From an uncultured Solirubrobacter sp. (GTDB lineage Bacteria > Actinomycetota > Thermoleophilia > Solirubrobacterales > Solirubrobacteraceae): a stretch of 40,236 nucleotides of DNA. The notes under the pieces are model-generated. The model had not been told where the DNA came from. It worked only from the letters and a program-made list of their open reading frames with translations, and did not search any database. Below are positions 11,643 to 21,540 of the stretch, piece after piece. The position numbers were made by a program, and so were the translations under genes. Numbering within the stretch: the stretch's first letter is position 1; each line of letters begins with the position of its first letter. The stretch spans positions 1 through 40,236 of the forward strand of contig CALMNS010000803.1 in NCBI GenBank assembly GCA_937871635.1, read 5' to 3'.

Positions 11643-11656
11643 CTCAGCCCTGAGAA
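11643..11656. promoter_or_regulatory. Candidate operator palindrome TCTCAG-CC-CTGAGA upstream of hutU
   Basis: Perfect 6-bp arms with 2-bp centre; shares CTGAGA half-site with 6661-6674. Confidence 0.5.
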
Positions 11657-11692
11657 CGTCGCGCAACAGTCCGGGGCTGGCGACCCCCGGCG

Positions 11693-11998
11693 GTGCTCAT
11701 TCCCCGACGGAATCTCGTGCGCGGTCAGAGACTATTTTCGCGGGAGCCGGGCTTCGAGCATCATCCGCCGCTCGTGGGGCGGTCTGGACGAACATCGGGA
11801 ACGGACGCCGGAGACGCTGTCGGGCGGCCAGCGTCTCCAGCCGCCCGACGCGGGTCGGCCGTTCTTGCCCAGAGGATCGCCGCGACGTCGTCGGCGCTCC
11901 AGGTGCCGCTGTCGTCCGAGGAGGAGCCGCCGGCGGTCGAACTGCTCGCCGCCCTGGAGGCCGCTCGCGCGGCAGTGACCCGCGGCGCTGATGTCTGA
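11693..11998 (+). CDS. Small ORF upstream of and overlapping the amidase; tentative AtzG/DUF4089-like partner
   Basis: C-terminal text AQRIAATSSALQVPLSSEEEPPAVELLAALEAARAAV has the small helical AtzG-like pattern; stop lies 8 nt inside the amidase start; N-terminal half unconvincing. Confidence 0.3.
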   Translation: MLIPRRNLVRGQRLFSREPGFEHHPPLVGRSGRTSGTDAGDAVGRPASPAARRGSAVLAQRIAATSSALQVPLSSEEEPPAVELLAALEAARAAVTRGADV

Positions 11999-13331
11999 GG
12001 TCGTGGCCGCGCTCCGAGCGCGCGAGCTGTCGGCGACCGAAGCGGTCACGCGGGCCCTCCAGCGCCTTGACGTAGAGGGGCGGCGTCTCAATGCGGTGGT
12101 GTCGTTGCTGCAGGACCGCGCGCTCGAGCGTGCTCGCCGGGCCGACGCCCGACCGGAGGGCGCCGAGCGCCTGCCGCTGCTCGGCGTGCCGTTCGGCGCC
12201 AAGGACATCATTGCGGTCGCCGGCGCGCCGACGACGTGGGGTCTGCCGGGCTACGCCGACCGCGTCCTCGACCAGGACGCCGCCGTCGTGACGGCGCTCG
12301 AGCGCGCGGGCGCGATCTGCGTCGCGAAGCTCGCGACCGATGAGCTCGCCGGCGCGCTTGCGGCCGAGACCACCGACCAATCGCTCACGGGTCCGTGTCG
12401 CAATCCGTTCGATCTCGAGATGACCGCTGGGTCCTCGTCCGGCGGCCCGGCCGCCGCCGTGGCCGCCGGGATCCTCCCGTTCGCGATCGGCACCGAGACG
12501 ATCGGGTCGATCCTCGAGCCTGCCTCCTACTGTGGGATCACCGGGCTGCGGCCCTCACACCGCGCGGTGCCCACCGCCGGCGTGATGCCGGTAGCGCCGA
12601 GCCTCGATCGAGTCGGCCCGCTGGCGGAGAGCACGGCCGTCGCCGACCGCGTCTTCGGATGTCTGGCCGGGGCCGGTCCGGTCGCGCCCGTGGCGCGCAT
12701 CGGCGTGCCTGCAGACTGGGCCGCTGAGGTCGACCCTGCGGTGGCCGCTGCCTTCCGCGCGGCACTCGCAAGCGGCGGCGCGGAGCTCGTAGAGGTTGTG
12801 CTGCCGCCGTGGCCGACCGCCGAGGCGGCCTGGCTCGTGCTCGTCGAGGAGACCGTCCAGGCGCACCGAGTGCTCCTGCGGGACGCGGTCCCGAGCTTCT
12901 TCCGCGAGCGCGACAACCGCGCCCACGGCGCGGCGTACCTCGCCCTCGGCGACGGGGCCGCCCGGGACGCCCGCAAGCTGGTGCCGCTCGTGGTCGGCTG
13001 GTTCGCCGCCTGCTTTGCGGACGTCGACGCACTGGCGTACCCCACGACGCCGACCGGCGCGCCACCGGTGGACGCGGTCCAGGCTGCTTGGATCGCGCCG
13101 CACCGCGCGTCGTGGCTCCGGTCGGCCGGCGCGCTTGCCGGTTTGCCGGGCGTGACGGTGCCGGCAGGCGTCGATGGTCGTGGCCTCCCCTGCGGCCTGT
13201 GCCTCGTGGGACCCCACGGACACGAGCGTGGGCTGCTCGCGGCTGCAGACGCGATGCACGCTGGAACGGTTCCCACGCGGAATCGTGCGGTGACCTCGCG
13301 CATATTGGACGATGAGGGGCGCCGGGCCTAG
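11991..13331 (+). CDS. Amidase signature family protein (AtzE/GatA-like)
   Basis: Ser-cisSer-Lys triad contexts: GVPFGAKDI, TAGSSSGGPAAAVAAG, GTETIGSILEPASYCGITGLRPS. Confidence 0.88.
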   Translation: MSEVVAALRARELSATEAVTRALQRLDVEGRRLNAVVSLLQDRALERARRADARPEGAERLPLLGVPFGAKDIIAVAGAPTTWGLPGYADRVLDQDAAVVTALERAGAICVAKLATDELAGALAAETTDQSLTGPCRNPFDLEMTAGSSSGGPAAAVAAGILPFAIGTETIGSILEPASYCGITGLRPSHRAVPTAGVMPVAPSLDRVGPLAESTAVADRVFGCLAGAGPVAPVARIGVPADWAAEVDPAVAAAFRAALASGGAELVEVVLPPWPTAEAAWLVLVEETVQAHRVLLRDAVPSFFRERDNRAHGAAYLALGDGAARDARKLVPLVVGWFAACFADVDALAYPTTPTGAPPVDAVQAAWIAPHRASWLRSAGALAGLPGVTVPAGVDGRGLPCGLCLVGPHGHERGLLAAADAMHAGTVPTRNRAVTSRILDDEGRRA

Positions 13332-14544
13332 CGTCCACGCTGTGCCCCTGCTCGCAACCTCCGCGGCGACCGACGTCGTCTGCGTGCGCTCCGCCCATCC
13401 GCTCGACGACCCGCACAGGCCTTGCCCTGTCTGCCTGCGGGAGGGGTGGCACGTCAACGGCACCGTGGTCCACGATCTATCCGCGGTCGACCGCGAGGCG
13501 CCGCTGGCGTCCCTGCTCGCTGGGGCGCTGCTCCCGGTCGCTCTCCCGTCGGAGGCGCCGTCACCCGTGCGGCTGCTGCATCGGGACGTGAGCGGGCCGC
13601 GGGTGCGCCTCAAGGACGAGCGCTTTGGCCCGACCTGGTCCTACAAGGACCGCTTGGCGCGGGTCGCCGCCGCCGACGCCGCAGGACGCAACGCGGAGGT
13701 CGTCGTGGTCGCTTCCTCGGGCAATCACGGCGCGGCGGTGGCCGCGGCTTGCGCGGCGCAGGGCCTGTCCAGCGTCGTGCTTTGCACGCCGACGATCGCG
13801 CCGCCCATGCGCGCACTCGTCCTGGGTGTGGGCGGACACCTCGTGCCGGTGCCGACCGTAGAGGACCGCTGGCAAGTGATGGACGACGCCGTCCGCGAGC
13901 TCGGCTGGTACCCGGCAGGCAACTTCCACGTGCCGCCAATCGGCTCCCCGCCGCACGCTGTCGAGGGCTACAAGATGATCGCCTACGAGCTGGCGGCGCA
14001 AGGCCCGCTCCCGGATTGGATCGTCGTTCCAGTCGGGTACGGGGACGGGCTTACCGGCGTGGCGAAGGGCCTTCTGGAACTGGCGGCGCTTGGCATCGTC
14101 GAGCGCCCACCGAGGGTGTTGGCGGCCGTCACGGCCTCGTCTCTGCCCGACGCGCTCGAGGGCGACACACCGCCGGTGACCACTCCGGTGGTCGCGCCCG
14201 AGGCCTTGTCGATCGCCTGCCCGCAGGGCACGGTCCAGGCCGAGGTCGCCATCCGCGAAACGAGCGGGGCGGCCGTAGTGGTGGACAATGCGGCCGCGCA
14301 CGACGCGCGCGACGAGCTCAGCCGTCAGGGCATCTTCGTGGAGCTGTCGACCGCAGCCGGACTCGCCGCCGTCGACGTCGCCGCCGCTGACGGAATCATG
14401 CAAGAGGACGAGGAGGTCGTGTTGGTCCTGACCTCCACCGGATTGAAGGATCAGCTCTTCGAGCGCGATCAGGACGCGCTCGACCCCGTGGAGTCGTCGC
14501 TGGACGGCCTCCTCGCCGGGGCGGCGGCTCTCACCGTCCGCTAG
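13312..14544 (+). CDS. Threonine-synthase-like PLP-dependent (fold type II) enzyme
   Basis: RLKDERFGPTWSYKDRLA (PLP Lys), ASSGNHGAAVAAACAAQGL, N-terminal CPVC; overlaps amidase 3' end. Confidence 0.82.
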   Translation: MRGAGPSVHAVPLLATSAATDVVCVRSAHPLDDPHRPCPVCLREGWHVNGTVVHDLSAVDREAPLASLLAGALLPVALPSEAPSPVRLLHRDVSGPRVRLKDERFGPTWSYKDRLARVAAADAAGRNAEVVVVASSGNHGAAVAAACAAQGLSSVVLCTPTIAPPMRALVLGVGGHLVPVPTVEDRWQVMDDAVRELGWYPAGNFHVPPIGSPPHAVEGYKMIAYELAAQGPLPDWIVVPVGYGDGLTGVAKGLLELAALGIVERPPRVLAAVTASSLPDALEGDTPPVTTPVVAPEALSIACPQGTVQAEVAIRETSGAAVVVDNAAAHDARDELSRQGIFVELSTAAGLAAVDVAAADGIMQEDEEVVLVLTSTGLKDQLFERDQDALDPVESSLDGLLAGAAALTVR

Positions 14545-15692
14545 CCGGCGCCGATGCGCAGCAGCTCCGAGCTGGCGTGTCCTAGTCGCCGTGCGCCGTC
14601 GTCGGTGATCACGATCGCCTCCTCGATCTGCACGCCGCCGCGATGCAAGTCGTAGTGCGGCGTCTCGACGCAGAGCACGTGACCCGGTTGCAGGACGGTC
14701 GGGTCGGTGGGGCTGACGAGGAACCCCTCGTACACGCTGAGACCGATCCCGTGTCCGCAGTGAGTGCGGCTGAACTCCGGAAGCCCGGCAGCGCGAGTGG
14801 CGTCGACGGCGGCGGCGAAGAGATCCGCGACAGGGACGCCGGGCGCGGCGGCATGGATGGCGGCGCGCTCACCGGCGAGGACGGCAGCGTAGGCGCGCTC
14901 TGCCCAAGGGGCACTGCCGTAAACGGCCGTCCGGCTGATGTCCGCGTGCCAGCCGTCGATCATGCAGCCGATGTCTACGCGGACGATGTCGCCCGTGGCG
15001 AGCGCGCGATGGGACGGCCATGCCTCAGGCAGGGCGCTACGGGCGCCGAAGCCGACCACGTGGAGGGTTGGCCAGCCGCCGCCGGCAACGATGGACGACA
15101 CGATCCGGCGGGCGACGTCGCGTTCGGTGTCACCAGCGCGCGCGGCGACGAACGCGTCAAGGATCGCCGTCTCGGCCAAGACGTTGGCACGGGTGAGCGC
15201 GGCGACGGCGTCGGGATCCTTGCGCGCACGGGCGCGGTCGAACGACGTGCCGTCCACGGTGACGCGTATGCCGGCGGAGTCGAGCGCCAGCGCGTCGGCG
15301 GCCGTGAGTGCGGGGTCGGCGGTCACCGCAGCGTCAACGCCGAGCTCGCCGAGAACTCCGGCGAGGACCTCGGGCCGTGAGCGATCGCGAGCCAGCCGCG
15401 CGTCGGCGACACCGGACTCGTGGATGACAAACCGCCCGTAGGGCTCGACCCCGTCGAGTCCGGCCAGCGACGGCGCCTCCATCCCGGCGACGAGCACACG
15501 CATCGCCTCGTCGGTGATCACCGCCCAGCAAGGCGTGTCCCGGTAGATCGTCTCTGCCATCGAGCTCACGCCGGACGCGAAGCGAACGTTGGCCTGGTCG
15601 ACGGCCAGCAGCGCGCGCCCGGGCGGAACGCAGCGCTGCAGCTCTGCGAGTCGCGCAGCTCGGGCGGAGGAAGGTTCGGAGGTGAACGTCAT
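14541..15692 (-). CDS. M24 family metallopeptidase (Xaa-Pro peptidase/creatinase fold)
   Basis: DIGCMIDGWHADISRT, HCGHGIGLSVYE, VETPHYDL, VQIEEAIVIT metal ligands. Confidence 0.88.
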   Translation of the reverse strand: MTFTSEPSSARAARLAELQRCVPPGRALLAVDQANVRFASGVSSMAETIYRDTPCWAVITDEAMRVLVAGMEAPSLAGLDGVEPYGRFVIHESGVADARLARDRSRPEVLAGVLGELGVDAAVTADPALTAADALALDSAGIRVTVDGTSFDRARARKDPDAVAALTRANVLAETAILDAFVAARAGDTERDVARRIVSSIVAGGGWPTLHVVGFGARSALPEAWPSHRALATGDIVRVDIGCMIDGWHADISRTAVYGSAPWAERAYAAVLAGERAAIHAAAPGVPVADLFAAAVDATRAAGLPEFSRTHCGHGIGLSVYEGFLVSPTDPTVLQPGHVLCVETPHYDLHRGGVQIEEAIVITDDGARRLGHASSELLRIGAG

Positions 15693-15720
15693 CGGTGGGC
15701 GAGGCGCTGGTCGCCGCGCT

Positions 15721-16377
15721 TCATCCCGGACGCGCGGACGCGAGCTTTCTCGACCGGAGCCGGCCGCCGTCGAGCGCCAGTGTCCGGTCCGCTTGGGCGA
15801 TCGGTGCGCGCCCCGCGGAGAGCACCATCGTGCCACGGCGCCGGGCATCCTCGATCGCCGCGAGCCAGAGATCGTCGGGGCTGGCCCCTTCTCGGCGCCA
15901 TGGGTCGTCGAGCAGAAGGAGCTTGGGTGCGTCGGCGAGCGCCCGGGCGAGTGCAACGCCCCAACGTTCCCGCGGGCTCATTGTCGCGGGGAGCCGGTCC
16001 GCCGCACGATCAATGCCAAGCAGCTCGAGGAGATGGTCCGGGGCTAGCGCGGGGTCGGTGGAGCGCGACGCGAACGCAACGTTGCGCACGCCGGTCATCC
16101 ACGAGAACAGGTGAGGCTGCCACGCCATCAGCCCGCGGTCGTCGCCAGGCCCACCGACCAGCCGACCCCCGAGCTCGATCGTCCCGCTCGCCGGGAGCAG
16201 GACACCGGCGATCATCTCGAGGAGCGTTGACTTCCCGGAGACCGCCGGCGCGACGATGTGCGCCCACTCGCCACCGGTCATGGTGAGCTCGGCGTCGGTG
16301 AGCGGCGGATGACTCTGGTCAGGCGGTGCCTCGCGGCTCAGTCCCCGGAGCAGGAGCATCGACGGCACGCTAGGCAA
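15721..16377 (-). CDS. Degenerate ABC transporter ATP-binding protein (nitrate/taurine-like), no partner permease in view
   Basis: Recognisable fold (APAVSGKST, Q-loop AWQPHLFSWMTGVRNVAF, LLLLDDPW) but altered catalytic motifs. Confidence 0.7.
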   Translation of the reverse strand: MPSVPSMLLLRGLSREAPPDQSHPPLTDAELTMTGGEWAHIVAPAVSGKSTLLEMIAGVLLPASGTIELGGRLVGGPGDDRGLMAWQPHLFSWMTGVRNVAFASRSTDPALAPDHLLELLGIDRAADRLPATMSPRERWGVALARALADAPKLLLLDDPWRREGASPDDLWLAAIEDARRRGTMVLSAGRAPIAQADRTLALDGGRLRSRKLASARPG

Positions 16378-16468
16378 GGTTCGACAACCGGTCCAATCGT
16401 TATGGACACGGCGACGGATTGCGACTCGGCATGGCTCCCAGGCCGATTCGACCCGTCATGATCATGCC

Positions 16469-17392
16469 GTGGATGACCTGCTGCGCGAGCAGCGAATCGA
16501 GTTTCGGCATCTGCGTGCGTTCGTGACGCTAGCGGAGGAGCTGCACTTCGGCCGGGCTGCGTCCCGACTGCATCTCGCTCAGCCGGCGCTCACCAAGCAG
16601 ATCCAGCAGCTCGAGCGCTCGTTGTCGGTTCGACTGGTGGATCGGACCGCGCGCGGCGTGCTCCTCACCGATGTCGGGCGCACCTTCCTCGTAGAGGCCG
16701 AGCGCACCATCGAGCAGGCGCGGATCGCGTTCAACGCCGCTCAGCGTGCCGAGCGTGGGGAGCTCGGGACCATCCGGGTCGGGTTCGCCGCGGCGGCGCC
16801 CAATGGCGTCTTCCCTCACATCGTCAGCGCGTTCCGCTCGCATTGCCCGGAAGTGGAGGTTGAGCTTCACGAGCTGTGGTCCGGTCAGCAGCAGCAGGCG
16901 CTGCTCGCCGAGCGCATCGACGTCGGGTTCGGACAGAGGCCGGCGATCGAGTCCGAGCTGCTCCAGCTCGACGAGATCCAAGAGGATCCGGTCGTCGTCG
17001 CCGTCCGGGAGGACGACCCTCTGGCCTCCGCAGGGACCGTGCCCCTGTCAGCGCTTGCCGATCGCGGCTTTGTGATGTTCCCGCGCCGCCTCGCGCCGGC
17101 CTGGTACGACGAGCTCGTCTCCGCCTGCGTCGACGCCGGCTTCTCGCCCCGGGCCGTGCAACACGTGGCCAGCATCGACGCGACCCTCGGCCTCGTCGCC
17201 GCCGGTTTGGGCGTCGCGCTGCTCCCGGCATCCGTGCAGACGATCGGTCGGCTCGGCGTGTCGTACGCGCCGCTCGACGAGCCGACGCCCGTGCAGCGCA
17301 CGATGATCGCCCGGCGTAAGTCGGATAGCTCCCCCGTCGTCGCGCGATTCGTCGAGATCTCGCGGTCGATCGCGATCATCGGTGCGCGTTGA
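16469..17392 (+). CDS. LysR family transcriptional regulator
   Basis: FRHLRAFVTLAEELHFGRAASRLHLAQPALTKQIQQLERSLSVRLVDRTARGVLLTDVG; GTG start. Confidence 0.93.
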   Translation: MDDLLREQRIEFRHLRAFVTLAEELHFGRAASRLHLAQPALTKQIQQLERSLSVRLVDRTARGVLLTDVGRTFLVEAERTIEQARIAFNAAQRAERGELGTIRVGFAAAAPNGVFPHIVSAFRSHCPEVEVELHELWSGQQQQALLAERIDVGFGQRPAIESELLQLDEIQEDPVVVAVREDDPLASAGTVPLSALADRGFVMFPRRLAPAWYDELVSACVDAGFSPRAVQHVASIDATLGLVAAGLGVALLPASVQTIGRLGVSYAPLDEPTPVQRTMIARRKSDSSPVVARFVEISRSIAIIGAR

Positions 17393-17551
17393 ACACGAGC
17401 ACCCGCTCGCGTCGGCTGGCTCCATCGGCGTTGGTGGCGCGCTGCAGCGGTTGGCCAGCGGCGTTGACGCCGGAGAACAGGTCCGAGGACGCGAAGGTCG
17501 CGCTGGGGTAAGGGTCGACCTGTGACGGCGAAGCCGAGACCAAGGAGCCCC

Positions 17552-17926
17552 ATGCTGCACATCCCCGCTTCTGCCATCGACGCCCCGCCGCTCGAGTCGT
17601 TCGTGGAGGGCATCGCCCGCCCGCGCACGCTCGTCGACGGGAGCCTCAGCGCCGAGCTCCGCGTCCTGCTCGTGCGCTTCGAGGCCGGCGGCCGGAACCT
17701 CATGCACACCCACAGCTTCGATCAGGCGCTGTACATCACCGAGGGGAGCGGCCTTGTCGTCACCGACGCGGTCGAGCTCTCCGTCGGCGTTGGGGACTTC
17801 GTCCTGGTCCCAGCGGGCGAGCGGCATTGGCACGGTGCGGCGCCGGGCACCGACATGAGCCACCTCGCGTTCGGGATCCCGGGGACCTCGGACTTCGACG
17901 GTGTCCCCTTCGGCCAGACGGAATGA
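17552..17926 (+). CDS. Cupin domain protein
   Basis: MHTHSFDQALYITEGSG...GDFVLVPAGERHWHG; AAGGAG Shine-Dalgarno at 17542-17547. Confidence 0.85.
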   Translation: MLHIPASAIDAPPLESFVEGIARPRTLVDGSLSAELRVLLVRFEAGGRNLMHTHSFDQALYITEGSGLVVTDAVELSVGVGDFVLVPAGERHWHGAAPGTDMSHLAFGIPGTSDFDGVPFGQTE

Positions 17927-18373
17927 CCGGCGTGCTGGCGGACCAGCGACGGGGACCTCGACGTGCCTCAATCACCGACGGGCGGGAAACATGGGAGGCC
18001 CCCGCCGGGAACGTCACGATCGGCACTGGGTTGCCCGAGTAAAGCCAGTCGCTCTGAGCGCTGCCCGAATCTTCCGGGCTGGGGGCCGGGCCAGTTCGGA
18101 GTTGCGGCTATCGACAGCCACGGGCGTGGCAGGGCGATCGGAACGGTGGTACCGACCGACCGTGGCTTGCGCGCGGCGAGGCCCGACGAGTTCGGTTCCT
18201 CCGGAGCGCAAGGGGATTGCCGGTACGCCTGGCGGCGATCGGTATGTCACGGAACGAGCGGGTCGCCGCGTACTCCGCTTCCGGACCTCGCGCGAGTATG
18301 TCTCGTTGTCCCCACGCAGAGCTCAGATGGGCAGCGGGCTCCGCCTGAGACGGCGTTCCTCAGTTCGGTTGAG

Positions 18374-18598
18374 TGGAGTTCCCCCGGTTCGTGGACACCT
18401 GCCGACTGGCCGGTCTGGTCGGTCGGAGAGGATGTGTGTAGTGCCCAAGATCGCGCCGTATTCGGTGAAGTTCCGCCGGGAGTCCGTCGGCTGCTCAGGT
18501 CGAGTGGCCGGCCGGTTCCGCAGCTCGCCGCCGAGCTGGGCTGCTCGCCGCAGTCGCTCCGCGATTTGCTTCGTGAGCTTGCGACCCAGTGAGACGTC
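18374..18598 (+). pseudogene. 5' relic of an IS3-type insertion sequence: terminal sequence plus frameshifted orfA
   Basis: TGGAGTTCCCCCGGTTCG end, then VPKIAPYSVKFRRE (GTG 18441) and, in another frame, LLRSSGRPVPQLAAELGCSPQSLRDLLRELATQ. Confidence 0.65.
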
Positions 18599-18690
18599 GG
18601 AGTCAAGCGGAGGCCACGGCAGAAGCGGTGGTCGCTGATCGGACTGAGACGCATCCGGGCCCCGAGGGGACCCGGATGCTCTGGCGATGG

Positions 18691-19704
18691 TTAGCTACAG
18701 GGCTGGGCGAAGAAGCTCAGGATGCGGCGGGTGAGCTGCTCCGGTCGCTCCTCGGGGATCCAGTGTCCGGAGTCCTCGATGATGGCGCCCTGCACGTTGG
18801 TGGCGTAGCGGGGCCACTGATCGAGGACGGCCTGGCCGAGCCCGCTCTCGCCGCCGATGGCCAGCACAGGCATCTCGAGCTTGCGCTCGCGCAGGCGTTC
18901 GTTTACCCGGGCGTCGCGACGCCAGGCACGGTAAATCTCAAACCAACCCCTCAGGTGCGCCCGATCCAGGTACCTGGCGTAGAGGCGGAAGTCATCCCGG
19001 CTGAACGCCTGGCGCTGCTGGAGGAACTCGCTGATGAACGAACGTACGAACAGCTCCTGGTTGCCGAGGACCATGCGCTCGAACCACTTCTCCTGAAAGG
19101 CGCCGAAGTGCCACTGCGAGGGGCCACTCGGAGCGAGCGCCGGAAACCTGTACTGGCCTTCGTCCGGGATCGGCGCCTCGAGGACCGCCATCTGCCGCAC
19201 CTCCGCGCGATGTGCTGAGGCGTAGGCGTAGGCCACCTGCAGGCCGATGTCGTGGCCGACGATCCGCACCCCCCGCTCCAGATCCAGGCCACGGAGCAGA
19301 TCGTAGACGTCGTCCGCCATCGTCCGCTTGTCGTAGCCGGTGCGCGGCGCGCTGGTCTGGCCCGTCCCCCGGAGGTCCACGGCGATCACGGTGTGGCGCT
19401 CGGCCAGTGGCTTGAGCATGTCCTTCCACTCGTACCAGGATTGCGGGAACCCGTGCAGCAGGACGACTGGGTCACCCTTGCCGCCGCGGACGTAGTGCAT
19501 GCGGATGCCGTTGACGTCAGCGAACCGAGAAGAGAAGCCGATGGGGGGCTTGGGAGCGGCGGAACTCTGGCCGGCGCGGGCTGCGGCGTTCTCGCTGGCG
19601 GCGGCGGGGCTTACGCCGACGAGCGCGAGCGCGCTCAGAGCAACGACGAGGATCGTCACCCGGGGTCCTGACCTTCGGAGGGTCGAGCGGGTCGATCTTG
19701 GCAT
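18691..19704 (-). CDS. Secreted alpha/beta hydrolase, epoxide-hydrolase-like
   Basis: Signal peptide-like N-terminus; LLHGFPQSWYEW, VGHDIGLQVAYAYA (Asp nucleophile), SGHWIPEERPEQL. Confidence 0.85.
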   Translation of the reverse strand: MPRSTRSTLRRSGPRVTILVVALSALALVGVSPAAASENAAARAGQSSAAPKPPIGFSSRFADVNGIRMHYVRGGKGDPVVLLHGFPQSWYEWKDMLKPLAERHTVIAVDLRGTGQTSAPRTGYDKRTMADDVYDLLRGLDLERGVRIVGHDIGLQVAYAYASAHRAEVRQMAVLEAPIPDEGQYRFPALAPSGPSQWHFGAFQEKWFERMVLGNQELFVRSFISEFLQQRQAFSRDDFRLYARYLDRAHLRGWFEIYRAWRRDARVNERLRERKLEMPVLAIGGESGLGQAVLDQWPRYATNVQGAIIEDSGHWIPEERPEQLTRRILSFFAQPCS

Positions 19705-19891
19705 GGCGAGTCCCTTCTGGACTTGAGTGGTGATGACGCGATGAGCCGGCGGCGCTTCGCGGTCGGTGGCAAGCGGGTGCCGTCCCTGCGGACGGAGTTC
19801 TGGGCTGGCCGCTCCACAAGTAAAGTGATTTCGGTGAGGGTTGCAAGCACTTATGGAACATTTAGGCCGGAAGACGGCGACAGGGAGACGC

Positions 19892-20497
19892 ATGGTCCGT
19901 ACCGGAAGACCCCGTGAGTTCGATCCGGAGCAGGCGCTCGACGCTGCCGTCGGTCTCTTCTGGGAGCGGGGCTTCGATGCCACAACGCTGGCTCAGTTGC
20001 GCGCGGCCATGGGCATCTCCTCGGCCAGCTTCTACGCGACCTTCTCCTCCAAGAGCGAGCTGTTCGTCGCCGTCCTCGAGCGGTACTGCTCGACCTTCGG
20101 CCGTGTGACCGACGACCTTGCCGAACCCGGGCTCGAGCCACGTACGGTCGTCGAGCGGACCCTGCGGGCGTCAATCGACATGCAGACCGACGCCTCTCAC
20201 CCCCGCGGCTGCCTCACCGTGGTGTGCGGGGTCACCTGCTCGCAGGCGAACGAACAGGTCTGCGCCCTGCTCACCCAGCGCCGGGGGACAGTTCGGGACA
20301 ACCTGGTGGACTGCGTGCGGCGCGCGGTTGCCAGCGGCGAGCTGCCCCCGAGCACCGAACCGGTGGCGCTCGCCTCCATGTACAACGGCTTCCTGCTCGG
20401 TATCTCCGTTCAGGCGCGTGACGGCGTCACGCGCGGCGAGCTGCATGCGGCGGTCGATCACGTCATGCAGCTTTGGGACCTACTCGCCGTCGCCTGA
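19892..20497 (+). CDS. TetR family transcriptional regulator
   Basis: GRPREFDPEQALDAAVGLFWERGFDATTLAQLRAAMGISSASFYATFSSKSELF; divergent from hydrolase; AGGGAG upstream of ATG. Confidence 0.92.
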   Translation: MVRTGRPREFDPEQALDAAVGLFWERGFDATTLAQLRAAMGISSASFYATFSSKSELFVAVLERYCSTFGRVTDDLAEPGLEPRTVVERTLRASIDMQTDASHPRGCLTVVCGVTCSQANEQVCALLTQRRGTVRDNLVDCVRRAVASGELPPSTEPVALASMYNGFLLGISVQARDGVTRGELHAAVDHVMQLWDLLAVA

Positions 20498-20672
20498 CCA
20501 CGCTTGCTTGATCGTGAGTGGGTCCCGTCCCGGTGCGCTCCTGGCCGCCGACTGATTCCAGCCGGCCTTAGCTGACGTGCCCAGGGACGTTCTGAACGCG
20601 CGGTGAGTAGGTCCGGGCATGCCGAGAGGGTGTGGGTGTCGAAGCTCACGTCCTCGAGGAGGCCCGGAAGTG

Positions 20673-21229
20673 GCACACCATGAGGCTCGTCACACCCCGC
20701 TTGGGCGGTGGAGTTCGTGCGTCGCGTGGTTGAGGATGGCGAGACGTTCGCCCAGGCCGCGGCCGGGGCGAACGTCTCGCGCGCGACCGTCTGCCGGTGG
20801 GTCGACCGCTGGCGTGGGGCCGGCGTCGAGGATCGTGGGTCGCTGGCCTGCCTCCGAACCGTCCGAGCCGTCCCGCTGCTCCCCGGCGCAGGTCCCGGCC
20901 GAGGAGGCCGCCCGGATCTGCGAGTTGCGCGAGCGGACCGGGTGGAGCCCCCGCTGGCTCGCCGACGAGCCGGAGGTCACCCGGCCGCACTCCAAGGTCC
21001 ATCAGGTACTCCGGCGGGCGGGTGTCTCGCGCCGCCTGGTGCCTGAGCGCCCGGCGGTCGTCCGCTCTGAGTGGCCGTGCCCAGGTCGGTTGCTGCACAT
21101 GGACGTCAAAGAAGGTTCGGGAATCTCACCGAGCCTGGCCACCAGGCCATCGGCGACCGCACCCGGCGTTCGCGGCGGGTCGGGTGGGAGTACTGCCACT
21201 CGATCGTCGCCTAACGTCCGGAAGTTGAC
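20673..21229 (+). pseudogene. Frameshifted, truncated IS481-type transposase relic
   Basis: HEARHTPLGR / AVEFVRRVVEDGETFAQAAAGANVSRATVCRWVDRWRGAG / PAEEAARICELRERTGWSPRWLADEPEVTRPHSKVHQVLRRAGVSR / FGNLTEPGHQAIGDRTRRSRRVGWEYCHSIVA in successive frames. Confidence 0.75.
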
Positions 21230-21540
21230 CACCCCACTCACCGGGCGGGCCGAACATCCCGGCGCAACGGCCTCGAAGAAGACGAGGTAATCGGCGAGCG
21301 CCGGATCGCGGGCCGCGCCGTAGCGTCGCTCGGGCAGGTGGCGATCGAGCGACTCGGGCGACGGCCTTCGCCCTGCGGATGCGGGCCGACGGCCTTGCGG
21401 TCGGCCGCCGGTCGGGACCGCGTCCGTGCCGGCCAGATGATGAGAGGTTCGGCACGGATCTCGCACGGATCGTCGCGAGCTCTCTCGCGGCGAGCCAGCG
21501 TCAGTCCGGTTCGACGGCTTGTTGTTCATCTGCCACGCCG

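Noticed and set aside
19805-19860. AAGTG-N20-CACTT symmetry in the hydrolase/TetR divergent gap as a TetR operator
   Set aside because: Arms are only 5 bp and spaced too widely for a confident operator call
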